NCBI GenBank assembly: GCA_963662175.1
Contig: OY759217.1
Location: 54,288,108-54,352,107 of the forward strand
Direction: 5' to 3'
From: Aradus depressus
Taxonomy: Eukaryota > Arthropoda > Insecta > Hemiptera > Aradidae
DNA: 64,000 bases
How positions within the stretch are numbered: the stretch's first letter is position 1; each line of letters starts with the position of its first letter. Shown here one piece after another: positions 13,562 through 24,200 of the stretch. The notes beneath the pieces are model-generated. The model saw only the letters and a program-made list of their open reading frames with translations, was not told the DNA's origin and made no database searches. The position numbers were made by a program, and so were the translations under genes.

Positions 13562-16500
13562 ACAAATTACATTTTGTAATACCGAAGCAGGCGAGAGGTA
13601 ACGAGGTGGGAGGGAGGAATGTGAGATGATGGGGGTGAGGGGAGGACTGTCCCTCACCTCATCAACTTACCTCCTCATTCCGCATTCTCTCCAACTCAAG
13701 CTACGCAGTTTTCTTTCACTGTCTACTGTTAATCTCCGTCATATATATTTACATTTTTTCACGTAATCAGTTCTTACCCGTCAACGACCGATAACACAGC
13801 TAGTACAATAATACATTTGTAATTAATTATCATTTAACGAATACAGAAAACTAAGTAACTAAATACAGATCAGAATAACTACTTATTTCCTCCGTTTTTG
13901 TGGTCTCCTCAGTGAATACTGGAAATGGCCTCATCAGGTACTGTAGGAAGGTTTCGCAGATGGACTCCAACTTGAGAGGTCCATCCCTTGGCACTTCCAT
14001 ATTGATATAGTCATGAACAGGAAGGTGAAGGGAGGCAGGTCCCAACTACAGACAAGCCTCCTCACATCATGACAAGTCCACCAAACCTAGCCCAGCTACA
14101 GACTGGGTCATCATACTCCCATCTCCAGAAGTCCACCCAACTTAGCCAAGCTACAGACTGGGTCATCATACTCCCATCTCCAGAAGTCCACCCAACTTAG
14201 CCCAGCTACAGACTGGGTCATCATACTTCCATCTCCAGAAGTCCACCCAACTTAGCCCAGCTACAGACTGGGTCATCATACTCCCATCTCCAGAAGTCCA
14301 CCCAACTTAGCCCAGCTACAGACTGGGTCATCATACTCCCATCTCCAGAAGTCCACCCAACCTAGCCCAGCTACAGACTGGGTCATCATACTCCCATCTC
14401 CAGAAGTCCACCCAACCTAGCCCAGCTACAGACTGGGTCATCATACTCCCATCTCCAGAAGTCCACCCAACCTAGCCCAGCTACAGACTGGGTCATCATA
14501 CTCCCATCTCCAGAAGTCCACCCAACTTAGCCCAGCTACAGACTGGGTCATCATACATCCATCTCCAGAAGTCCACCCAACTTAGCCCAGCTACAGACTG
14601 GGTCATCATACATCCATCTCCAGAAGTCCACCCAACTTAGCCCAGCTACAGACTGGGTCATCATACTCCCATCTCCAGAAGTCCACCCAACTTAGCCCAG
14701 CTACAGACTGGGTCATCATACTCCCATCTCCAGAAGTCCACCAAACCTAGCCCAGCTACAGACTGGGTCATCACACTCCCATCTCCAGAAGTCCACCCAA
14801 CCTAGCCCAGCTACAGACTGGGTCATCATACTCTCATCTCCAGAAGTCCACCCAACCTAGCCCAGCTACAGACTGGGTCATCATACTCCCATCTCCAGAA
14901 GTCCACCCAACCTAGCCCAGCAACAGACTGGGTCATCATACTCCCATCTCCAGAAGTCCACCCAACCTAGCCCAACTACAGACTGGGTCATCATACTTCC
15001 ATCTCCAGAAGTCCACCCAACCTAGCCCAGCTACAGACTGGGTCATCATACTCCCATCTCCAGAAGTCCACCCAACCTAGCCCAGCTACAGACTGGGTCA
15101 TCATACTCCCATCTTCAGAAGTCCACCCAACCTAGCCCAGCTACAGACTGGGTCATCATACTCCCATCTCCAGAAGTCCACCCAACCTAGCCCAGCTACA
15201 GACTGGGTCATCATTCTCCCATCTCCAGAAGTCCACCCAACTTAGCCCAGCTACAGACTGTGTCATCATACTCCCATCTCCAGAAGTCCACCCAACCTAG
15301 CCCAGCTACAGACTAAGTCATCACATACCTTGCTAAATTCGCCCTAAGTGGGGGAAGGGCAAAGTTCAAGTTACATTTTTCTGTTATTGCTTTAAAATGT
15401 ATTCACCCCGCTGAGCAATAGTTCGAACGAAAATACGGCTCGCAAATCAACCGTCGAAAAGAAAAATGACAATGTTACTTTTTATCGATTATGAAGTAGG
15501 TTTCTATTTAAGATTTGATAATGAATCATTGATAATGATTTCATTAACGTGAAATGTGTGTGATGATAAGCAAAGGATCAGTATCAAAGAAATAAGAAAT
15601 ACTTCAGTTAAGTTCAAACCAGAACTAGAATAGTTGTCAGGGTGTTAACAAAATTATTTTTAAAAACCCTCATATCTCCCTCATTACATTTTCCTTTTTT
15701 ACCCTGGTGCATGAAATGAATATAATAGTTAATGCTAGCTGCACTACTTACCCCATGTAGAGGCCAGCTCGATGCCAGTAAGGCCTCTTGTCCGCCCAGT
15801 CACTCAACGTCCCGACAAAGTCTATGAAGAAGCAACAGCAGGGAGCCTCCACCGTGATTACCAGGAACCCAGCCATCCTGAAAAACAGACACATTAGCTA
15901 CGTACCCTCCCACTCAATGAATCCATCAATAACCTGGTTTTTACTGTTTTATAAAGTGGGCCGTGGTGGCAATCCTGAGCCCGATAGACTCCATATGTAA
16001 GATAAGGGGGCCATGGTGGCCGTGCGGGCTAGAGAATAGGGCTTTGGTCGCATGGTCTCACCATGGTTTGCGGGTTCGATTCCCATCCCAATAGAACTCC
16101 CTCCCGGGGCCATGGATGTTTTGAATAACTAGATAACACCTTTATAAGAGACATGGCTAATATACATCGTACATAAGGCCAAAAAAAAAAAAAAACTCCA
16201 CTACTCAGTGTTGTTAGATTTATCTTCCATTACAAGAACTGACTTAATATACCAGATGTTTAATTCTGTAAGTTTCCATGTCCTTTACTTCTAAAGGTCC
16301 CTTGTGTGATACAGGAGGGATGGCAATATGGTAGCCAGTCGACTAACCACAGCTCAATACTCTTATCTCATATTAAGGGGGAGTGGTCACTAACATGATA
16401 TAATACTAATAGGGCCAACCATGGCCCCCAGCAAGGCAGGTGTTCCCTCTAAACAGCCATATATATGTTTCAAACTTTGTTAATGTAATGTTAACATCGT

Positions 16501-16885
16501 AATGTGTTTTTGTAGAATATTCATGCAATATTAAATAGAATATCTAAAAATGTTGATTAAATAGTAAACTTCATTACTTAAATTAAGCCATTACTTACAT
16601 TTGCCACATGCCACTCAGTAAACATGAAACATCCGCAAGTAAGATTCCTAAACAGTTCATTACTCCGAGGAATATAGCAACTGCAACATATACAAATAAC
16701 ATAATGACTTTAAATACATCAACAAGAATGAACTTGAATCTCAACCTAACTTTCAAAAAAAATGTATTACCTCCGCCTCCGACAGTTCCCAGTCCTCTTC
16801 CTCCATACTTCATCCACATGGGAACTTCGTCTTTGGGAACTACATCCTCACCCGGTCGTCTCAACAGAGAGCCCACTTTGTCCAT
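5500..16885 (-). CDS. flower: Calcium channel flower (CACFD1 family)
   Basis: A multi-pass membrane protein of synaptic vesicles and the plasma membrane, implicated in presynaptic Ca2+ entry, endocytosis and cell-competition fitness marking in Drosophila (family knowledge). Coding exons read on the minus strand: 16885-16771, 16680-16599, 15877-15752, then 11152-11041 (short form, 144 aa) or 11152-11045 joined to 5632-5500 (long form, 187 aa). All junctions are GT-AG and in phase. Recognisable family blocks are [14 protein letters not shown] (about residues 25-38), the EAPCC motif with the conserved membrane glutamate at about residue 76, and [20 protein letters not shown] near residues 124-143. 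The initiator ATG at 16885 has an in-frame TAG 9 bases upstream. The gene is divergent from RB1CC1. The fly protein is about 194 aa, so the long form matches the usual length. Confidence 0.95.
7320..7440. repeat. A-rich low-complexity tracts
   Basis: Two A-homopolymer-rich patches in flower intron 4. No element body could be attached to them. Confidence 0.6.
8008..8966. repeat. 188-bp tandem repeat, about 6 copies
   Basis: The marker CGGGCTCTTCCATCAAGA recurs at 8221, 8409, 8597, 8761 and 8931, with a variant at 8034. The spacings are 187, 188, 188, 164 and 170, so later units carry internal deletions. The two central 188-bp units are almost identical. Short open frames in it repeat with the unit. 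It lies in flower intron 4. Confidence 0.9.
9874..9920. repeat. Small perfect hairpin
   Basis: Arms of 22 bp (9874-9895 and 9899-9920) are exact reverse complements around a 3-base loop. AT-rich. Probably a remnant of a miniature inverted-repeat element. Confidence 0.75.
10016..10115 (-). mobile_element. SINE-A fragment
   Basis: Matches the conserved body of the SINE-A family, reverse orientation. It holds the GTCTTTAACGAGTA, CAGGCTCGGGACCATTGC and CCGAAGGACGACGTGCT blocks. The tRNA-like head is missing. Confidence 0.75.
10164..10325 (+). mobile_element. Dispersed repeat with CTGACGA-GAAA motif
   Basis: Shares an extended diverged match with 39350-39490: GTATAAATATGC, then CTGTTGAACT.TGTGCTGACGATG and a trailing ACAATATAAATG-like end. 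At 10233 it reads CTGACGATGGCGCAAGCCGA followed by AA, a 3-bp stem flanked by CTGACGA and GAAA. Other copies or fragments lie near 25856-25920 and, reversed, near 32945-32990. Confidence 0.65.
11041..11152 (-). CDS. flower: flower exon 4, short C-terminus
   Basis: Encodes [20 protein letters not shown], then [16 protein letters not shown] and a TAA stop at 11041-11043. The stop overlaps a GTAATA splice donor (GT at 11044-11043). Using that donor instead ends the exon at 11045 and joins it to exon 5, keeping the second lysine. Confidence 0.95.
12449..12860. mobile_element. Foldback/MITE-like element
   Basis: Arms of about 144 bp (12449-12592 and 12717-12860) are near-perfect reverse complements separated by 124 bp. 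For example, GGGGCCTTGCCCATTATCAA pairs with its complement on the other side. No transposase. In flower intron 3. I see no certain target-site duplication. Confidence 0.85.
13527..13559 (+). repeat. 33-base G run
   Basis: Uninterrupted G homopolymer in flower intron 3; C-rich in the sense (minus) strand. Length may be unreliable. Confidence 0.85.
13851..14070 (-). other. Exon-like fragment, unidentified
   Basis: On the minus strand, after CTTGTCTGTAG, an open frame reads [20 protein letters not shown], then [17 protein letters not shown] and a Glu/Thr-rich end before a stop at about 13851. The composition looks like real coding sequence, but I do not recognise the family. A second copy lies at 45366-45510 inside RB1CC1 intron 14, diverging after SICETFLHY. 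It may be a captured or duplicated exon carried by a repeat, or an alternative exon of flower; its frame is not needed by the flower core transcript. Confidence 0.45.
14075..15325. repeat. 55-bp minisatellite, about 23 copies
   Basis: The unit contains AGCCCAGCTACAGACTGGGT and TCTCCAGAAGTCCACCCAAC. GACTGGG recurs every 55 bases from 14101 to 15311 (23 occurrences, the last degenerate). Units differ at a few sites (CTTAG/CCTAG, TACTCCC/TACATCC), so it is older or less homogenised than the 57-bp satellite. It abuts the exon-like fragment at 13851-14070, in flower intron 3. Confidence 0.95.
15752..15877 (-). CDS. flower: flower exon 3
   Basis: Acceptor TTTTTCAG, donor GTAAGT. Encodes [20 protein letters not shown] and continues to RAGLYMG. 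The EAPCC motif contains the family's conserved glutamate, proposed as important for ion conduction in the fly protein. Intron 3 (11153-15751) is 4.6 kb. It carries a 55-bp minisatellite, a foldback element, a 33-base G run and an exon-like fragment. Confidence 0.95.
16006..16195 (+). mobile_element. SINE-B (tRNA-derived)
   Basis: Begins GGGGCCATGGTGGCCGTGCG (A-box-like). A GGTTTGCGGGTTCGATTCCC B-box region follows, then CTCCCTCCCGGGGCC and ATAACACC..TATAAGAGACATGGCTAA, ending in an A tail. Related copies are at 28857-29029, 52551-52733 (reverse) and 62461-62620. Confidence 0.85.
16599..16680 (-). CDS. flower: flower exon 2
   Basis: Starts after a TTGCAG acceptor and ends at a GTAAGT donor. 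It encodes a hydrophobic membrane segment, [20 protein letters not shown], followed by LLSGMWQM. Phase 1 in, phase 2 out. Intron 2 (15878-16598) holds a tRNA-derived SINE at 16006-16195 and otherwise AT-rich sequence. Confidence 0.95.
16771..16885 (-). CDS. flower: flower exon 1 (coding start)
   Basis: Encodes residues 1-38 plus one base: [16 protein letters not shown], then the conserved [16 protein letters not shown] before the first membrane segment. The donor GTAATA follows base 16771. The next intron is only 90 bp (16681-16770) and is open in the same frame, so an unspliced read would look like one longer exon. Confidence 0.93.
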
Positions 16886-18198
16886 CAACGACTAAAAAGT
16901 CAATTTGTACATTAGTCTTGAAAAAAACATCTCTTAAGTATGAAGCATTTAAAAAAAATAATATAATAAAGTAATGGACAAATCAAGTACCATTTCGGTT
17001 AAGTAAAATAAAATATAACTTAGTGTTTGAAAAATCACTACTTTCCGATGAACAAAATTGAACACTATGCAAGCTGGCAAATCAGCTGATTGTGCTGTAA
17101 TGTTGCCAACCCAAGCTTAGAATATTTGTTGCTTATATAAAATAAATAGTGAACATTTAATAATACATGTATTCAATAATAAAGAATTTTAGGATATAAA
17201 TATACAAAGAAAAGTGATTTTATGAAATTAATTAGTATTGTTGAATTGTCTAAAGCGAAATTATCAAGAATATACCAATCCCTAAAATTACTTTTCTTCA
17301 ACTGATCACTGCATTAAATAATAATTGTCTGAATGGCATCCAATTTCATGTTCTAGTGAATAAATGTGTATATATTTTCATGATGTTTTCGCTGGGAATT
17401 ATAACAAAATTTCGGGAATATCACATTATGACATTCTAATCAAATTTCTGATATTTTTCACCTCATGGTGACCTAGAGTCAAGGTTTATGTAAATATTGT
17501 TCATTATTTTTACAAATTTTTTGGCAACCTTTATTTGAATAACCTACAGCAAGCACTTGCCCTGTTAACTTATATTTTCTGTCGTCGTAGTTAGACTATC
17601 AGACGTCAAAATTTTTAATGGCAACATTGGAAGTGAATTTCTACTATTTATTAGAATAATTCCAGATAAAGGTGAGTTGGGATAATTAGTAATTTGTACA
17701 ATAATTTATTATTTTCAAATTTACTTAAAATGTCAATTAAGTGGAGATAAGTGTGAAAATATTCGCATTTGAGTGGTGGGTTGGTGTATTGTTATGGCAA
17801 TCAGCTGTCCAGTTCATGTTTGAACTTGTTCAAGGGTAGGATGACCTGGGATCGGTAATAAATATTTATTTGTAAATGTTTTAATTCCATTTGTCAATAT
17901 TTGTTTCAATAGGTTCGTCTGTTAATTTAATGGCATTTGCCATTGAAGAATTAAAACGAAATCAATACCATGAAGTCTGATGATTGTTGACAAATAAATG
18001 TTATTTTGACAATTTTTCTAGATATTTATTCATAATTATATTGGCTATTTTAACTAATATTTTACTTAATATTTTTCAGTGTTTAAAAGTTTCTCTGTTA
18101 ATGATGCAATTGGTAAGACAAGAGTACATTAAAGAAAAAAAAATGTACGAATAATTTAATAGACGCAGTGAAGTGTTGACGAACCAGAGTTTGCCAAA
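16886..18198. promoter_or_regulatory. Shared divergent promoter region
   Basis: The 1313 bp between the initiator ATGs of flower (minus) and RB1CC1 (plus). Both 5' UTRs and promoters must lie in it unless there are untranslated exons elsewhere, so a bidirectional promoter is plausible. It is AT-rich, and I cannot point to a definite TATA box, initiator or CpG island. No other coding exon is seen. Confidence 0.5.
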
Positions 18199-18266
18199 AT
18201 GTTGTATGTATTCAATGTGGACCTGGGGACGATGATCACCTTTGAAATGACCATGGCCCTTGAAAG
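18199..18266 (+). CDS. RB1CC1: RB1CC1 exon 1
   Basis: Encodes MLYVFNVDLGTMITFEMTMA and LE, the first strand-turn-strand of the ubiquitin-like domain; it aligns with the MKLYVFLVNTG start of the vertebrate protein. Donor GTAACC. Intron 1 (18267-20262) holds no recognised gene; a foldback-family half-site lies at about 19105-19210. Confidence 0.93.
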
Positions 18267-21200
18267 GTAACCAACCATCATGTAATATTGGGTATTTCTT
18301 ATGCATGTTTTGATTAGTGTTACACGAATAAGGCGCTTTTTTCAATAATTAATTACATAGTTTTGATTAATTTTTATTTATAAAACTACAGTGTGTAATC
18401 TGAAAATGAATGTATTTTTAAAATTTCTCTTTGATGCACCAAGGAACATTTATTCATTCAAGCAAAATCAGTTTCAATATTAAACTTCATTATTTTCCTA
18501 CGAAATCAATTTCCTGTTTAATCAATCGAAGTCATTCTTTTAGTCATAATTTATTACCATACAATTTCTTTTATATCTCTTTTGATTGTGCTAATCTAAG
18601 AGAAGTGACTACGATACTGAATTTAGTCAACTTCTCTGTCACTTCATGGTAAAGTCTTTCTCTTATTACAGTCGACTAAGATCCAGTCCAAGACGGATTT
18701 GTTGTAAGTTAGTTAGAAAATTAGTCGCAATACAAGTTTCACTTCATGGGAATGACATTCTAGTCTGAAGTAATCATTATCATGGAAAGCCAATTTTAGG
18801 CTCGGGAGAGGCGATGATTCTTCTGATTACAAGCCAGGAGCGGAGCTGAGCGTCACTAACATCTCTAGCCTCATCCGTTTCAACTAGTCCACACTTTAAA
18901 CTTTAGATCTCTGTTCAGTGACAGCCAAGCCATAGATGAAGCATGGAATATTTCAATGTTAATTGAAATATGGAAGTATAGAGGAAGCTTGCGATAAGTT
19001 CTAATATTATTTAACTCTCGTCCTTAATGATATCGCAGACATGGAATTGTTGTATGTTTTATTGAGGATACTTAACGTTTTTTGCAGAGCTATTGTGAAG
19101 CACATAATAATATAGAAAAACGGATGTTTTTAAAAATATTGTCTATTTCACTAAATACTTATAAAAAATATGGGTACTTTCGGTATTGCTACCATCTTCG
19201 GCTACGACTTCAAAAAATACTAATCTGTATTATATTTCTTGGTATACATTTTTCTCTTTTGTACTTATTTTATTTTTTTTTCTTGATGGATTAACGCAAC
19301 TTGAAAAATATACCAATTAAAACAAGAAAAATCTATTCAAAAGCAGATCAGTAAACAGAAGAAGAATACTTGATAATTAATTATTTACATTGTACAATAA
19401 TTAATGAGTTATTAATGTATTGATTTATTATGGTAGGTGTAGGAAACTTTCTTTTACAATGAGAGTGCCGTTCGACTTGGTACATGTTCAGTTAGGGTTA
19501 TATAGCATCTCTGCTCCACTCGGGACACGATATTCACATTCATCAGTGTTTTGATTGTTATAATTAAAAAAAAAATAACATGAAGCGCTGGCGGAGCCTT
19601 ATCCTCTAACGACTCACTGAGCGTGCCCTCATACTAGCTAATGTCTGCCTAAACCTACTAGCTGTGATAGCTAGTTGAAATGGCTGCTTGCCGCAAGTAG
19701 CAGTGATGTGCTGACAACCTACTGTCTATTTGTCACTTCTCTCAATTTCAATCTGAGGACATTGTGCTCATAATATCCGAAAAATGTTCAAGTTATTTGA
19801 AAATTTGGTTGCCATCTTGAAACAAAATGACATCCTTATATTTAAACAGTAAATGAAGCCCATCTCTTGTCACTTGCTTCGCAAATGTCGTAACGTTCGG
19901 TCTTATTGAATAAGAACACGTTGAGCTATGAGTGGGCAAAGAGCAGCAGATCTAACATCTCTTCCGTTTTTAGAAGTTTGCACAGTTTATGCGAAAACTG
20001 TTAGTTCTATCGAAAAAGTGTCCAAATGTTTTTCATGATTTGTACGATTTTCTATGCTATAATCGCTTCGTCCCATTCAAATCCTAATTCCTTCGGGTCT
20101 AGAAGATGTTTCGCTTAGCCCAGGAACGTTCCCGACAATTTATGAGACTCGGATAGTGTTTTTAGGGTTTCATTGACCAAAAACCAAACATATTTAAAAA
20201 TACGTGTCCTCTCTTCTCTAAGGTATATCTCTGTGTGATCATGTTTATTTTGACCCTCGCAGTGTGAACCAACTGAAGGGCGCTATTGCCCAGAAGTGCG
20301 GGATCCCAGTGGACAAGCAGGTGCTCCTGGTGAGTGGGGGGGAGGGACTCGACCTCAACGCCCGGGTCTGCTCCTTCTCCGCCGGCACAGACACTAATCC
20401 CATCTTCCTCTTCAGCCTGGTCCATATCGACAAGAAGACACCGCCAGTCCTCCCTCCTGACCTCAACCAAGGTAAGCCAATTAACTGCTATATTCTGTCT
20501 ACAGGATGACCAACCTATTCTAATTATCCACAGGTGGTCGGTTAAACCTGCATTTAACGTCCCCTCCGAAGGTATTTTACCTCTTAGATATTCTATACCG
20601 ACCTTTAGTACAGGAGACAAGCACGCTACCTCTGTGCCACCGGCGCATTTCAACATTTCTTAACTTGAGGAATTACACAATTATATCATCTACAGAAACA
20701 AACTATTATATTGTGTTGTATTGTAATTAACATAGGTCATAGTGAAGAAATTGCATGTGTTTTGTTACATTCGTCGAAATATCTTGAAGAATGATTTTCA
20801 ACCAAGCCAGGCAGTTTATTCTTCATTTGAGCGAAAATAACCCCCAAACAAGAGGTTGCAATCCAGGCTTCTCGAATTTTAGTTTCAATATTGAAAACTC
20901 GGTACTTCTTATTTATTCATAAACCAAAATTTAACAGTATTGGGAATTTGGTGTCTTCCTCATTAAGTTTTTTTTCAATTTCAATTAATTGGAATTATTT
21001 ACATAACCAATGGGTCAAAACAGATGTCCAGCTCTCCTGTAAAATGGTTGAATTGTAGATGGGAAGTAGATTGTGTATGTAGCACAGCTGGACTTTCGAC
21101 CTGTACACTTGCTACCCCCCTTTGTTTTTCATTGGCTCCATTGGTTCAACTTGGAGGGATGTTTCAGTTCCTGACCTGGAGGCTGAGGTGAACGCCGCCC

Positions 21201-24200
21201 TGGACCTTCCTCCGTCCATACAGACGGTAAATCTCCGGTCCAACCTGGCCAAGCGGATGTGTGACATGGCTATCCGGCAGCACACTGCACTCGAGCAGAT
21301 TGTCTACGAACAGCATCTCCAGCACCAAGGTATGGTCCATTAGCCACACCTTGTTCTAAGAACTGCGACAGCTCCTCTTCGAGCTGGTCCCTCATTTTAT
21401 TGTCCAACTCGGAGCCTCGCCCCCTTAAAGGGAAGGGTAGGTTGAATGGCGAACTTAAAAGTAGATCAAAAAATTATGAATAATGGTATTTGTTCCTGTA
21501 AGTGTAAAATCTAGGAAATTAATTATTATCATATTGAAATTCGAGCCTTATATAATATAAATAACCTTATAATCTTATAAATATTATTTTTGTGTCATTT
21601 TTCATTTCAAAATAGTAGTTTCGCAATTTGAAAAGAAAAACCTAGTGTACAATTGAAAAAAAACATTTGATCTGGGGGCGTGGCCCTCTAGTTGGAGGTT
21701 AAATGATGACTCAGGATAAAAAATAGGGAACAGTGGTGTTGGTTGCATGCTCCTAACTACAGTACAACGGTATTGTAAGGCTGACTGAGTATAATATGCA
21801 CATGCAAGGGTTATGCCATCTTTCGGATGTGTTTAGCTACAGATTGCTTCGTCTCATGCATGTTTCATTGTTCTCAATTTATTTTTATGAAAAAGTATTT
21901 TAGTTACTAAAACGAATTTAATGTTCTTAATTTAATCTTTAGTGAATTTGTGGTATATGGTAATCAATTTCTCGACCGGCTTTAGTTTAAAATAAGGTTT
22001 AGACATTTCAATATCTTTTGGGATCATATAGTATGTTTTATTGTGTATGTTGTCTGTGTAAATAATGAGGGTAAATTGTTTTAATCATTATTCTTAATAT
22101 TAACACTAGTTAGTTCATTTGTCAAAAAAATTTGTTGAAAAAAACAAGTGAGCCTAAAGAGCGGCAATTTCAAAACTCAAAAAGCTATTACTAACTATTA
22201 TTAACTGCTGAAGCCATAGAGGAGGGGGGGGACTCAGCCGTCGAGGTGGAAACAAGGTGTCAAATGAATTTGGACTACCCTGTATATTTATTTTTGATGT
22301 AGAGAAATTAAGATATTTTTCTAAAACAAAATCTGGGGGGAAGTTGTAGATTTGGTTTTAATGAAAAATAATTTTAAAATCGTGGTGTGGCAACACTGCT
22401 ATTAATACCAATTCCATTTGCGTGTTTAGGTTTTTTTTTGTTTTACGTTCTTACTTCGATCCCTTGTTCGTTTTCATTTTTCAATTATCTACAAAAATAA
22501 ATGTTTGCTGTTATGTAAATAAAAATACGTAAAGTTATTATTAAACGAATAAGTGGATATTGGATATTTAAGGATAATGTTATCTGGTTTTGGGTTGAGA
22601 TGAAATACTGTGATCTAAGACAGTACAATAAATAGGATTGAAAATAATCCACCTTCCAGGTTATAATTTAAGTTTCACACCGCCTAGTGTACATGGTTTG
22701 TAGTAGGATACCATACAGTATTTGTTAAGTGGTGGCTCAAGATGGTATCAATACCGAAAGTAGTCCCATACATTTTGTGAAATAAGTTTTTATTTATATT
22801 TTATAGTAGGATACGTCATAAGAATGTGTGCATTAAGTTAGCTTATACATTAGATACATAAACAAATATTAACTGTTAGTCTGTCACACATGTGATTAGT
22901 AATAACAATACTAGTAAAAGATAAATTGAAATGAATGGAAACATGAGTATAAAAACAGCATCTCTCTCTCTTTCCATTTTTATTATTGTTTTACCCTTTT
23001 TTTGTCTGACGACAGGCTGGGCTGCAGTTGTGGCGAATCTAGATGACTGTACCAAAGATTTCAAAAAACGTGCTGCAGTTTATGACGCTTATTTTAAACA
23101 ATATTTGGAGAATCGGGAAGAGTATCAATTTATGCTCAAGAGGTAAATATCTTTACTATGTAATAAAGAAATAATATCAATGTACTTGAAGTACACATTC
23201 ATTCACCGACCACTTTTTTTAACATTTAAAACAGAGATCGAATCAGAAGATATGTCTCTTATTATACCACTCTTAATCAATAGTTTTTTTGGGAACCAAA
23301 TAGGAATTTGAATATGTCACAAAATTCAACAAACTAAAATATTTTAGTGAAAATTGCTTAATTAAGAACCCTATAATGTCACAATTATAAAAAAAGGTAC
23401 AGACGGAGATGATAAATAAATGACGTAAAATCTATTATAGATGTGAGGTGCAGTGGCTCTCCTCTCTCTCAAATGGAAATACAACAGAACACCCTCATTT
23501 CTTATCGCGCGTCCTATCAATCATTACTTCTCCATCTCTACAAAGATTACCGCAACTTGTGTAATCTGTCACAAATTGTATGATGTGTTTTTACCAAAAT
23601 GTTATGTTTCCCGAACGTATCCAAAAATATATTCATATGTCTTTCTGTGTCTGGACAAAATACCTCGGGACCCTCGATAAACGCTGTTATTACATTTATT
23701 GATGTTGGAATACGTTAATTTGTTCTGTACAACGTTTCTTAGTTGTCTGGAATAAACGTTTATATGAATAATATACCCATCCTCCCCAAATTAATATATC
23801 GGCACCCGGTCTCTCCCTAATCCCTCCCAACTTCTAGCCGATTTGTTTGATAATCGACAGGTGTTGTCCTTTTGGAGTTTTGGACACATGTATACAATTT
23901 TAGTCGATACATTCATTTTATCGGCGGTTATTCGAGTTTTGATGTTGAGCCTCTCCCCTAATCCCCCTTTTCCCTTTGGTTGATTTGACTGAAAAAGAAT
24001 AGAGGTCGTCGTTAGGGAGTTCTGGAGTACACATATAAAATTTCGTGTCGATATGTTCATTATGTCGGGAGTTATCTAATTCATAGAAAGACAGATTTTT
24101 TTTTTTAAATATTTGGAATCCAGAGGTCGGAAAACATATAATTCCATTGAAGACTCCGCATCGAGTTTTTTACCGATTACATAACTTCCCCTATACTTTG

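Noticed and set aside
20162..20663. Long open frames on both strands around RB1CC1 exon 2
   Set aside because: They are antisense or out-of-frame shadows of a GC-richer conserved exon; the correct frame is fixed by the family motif.
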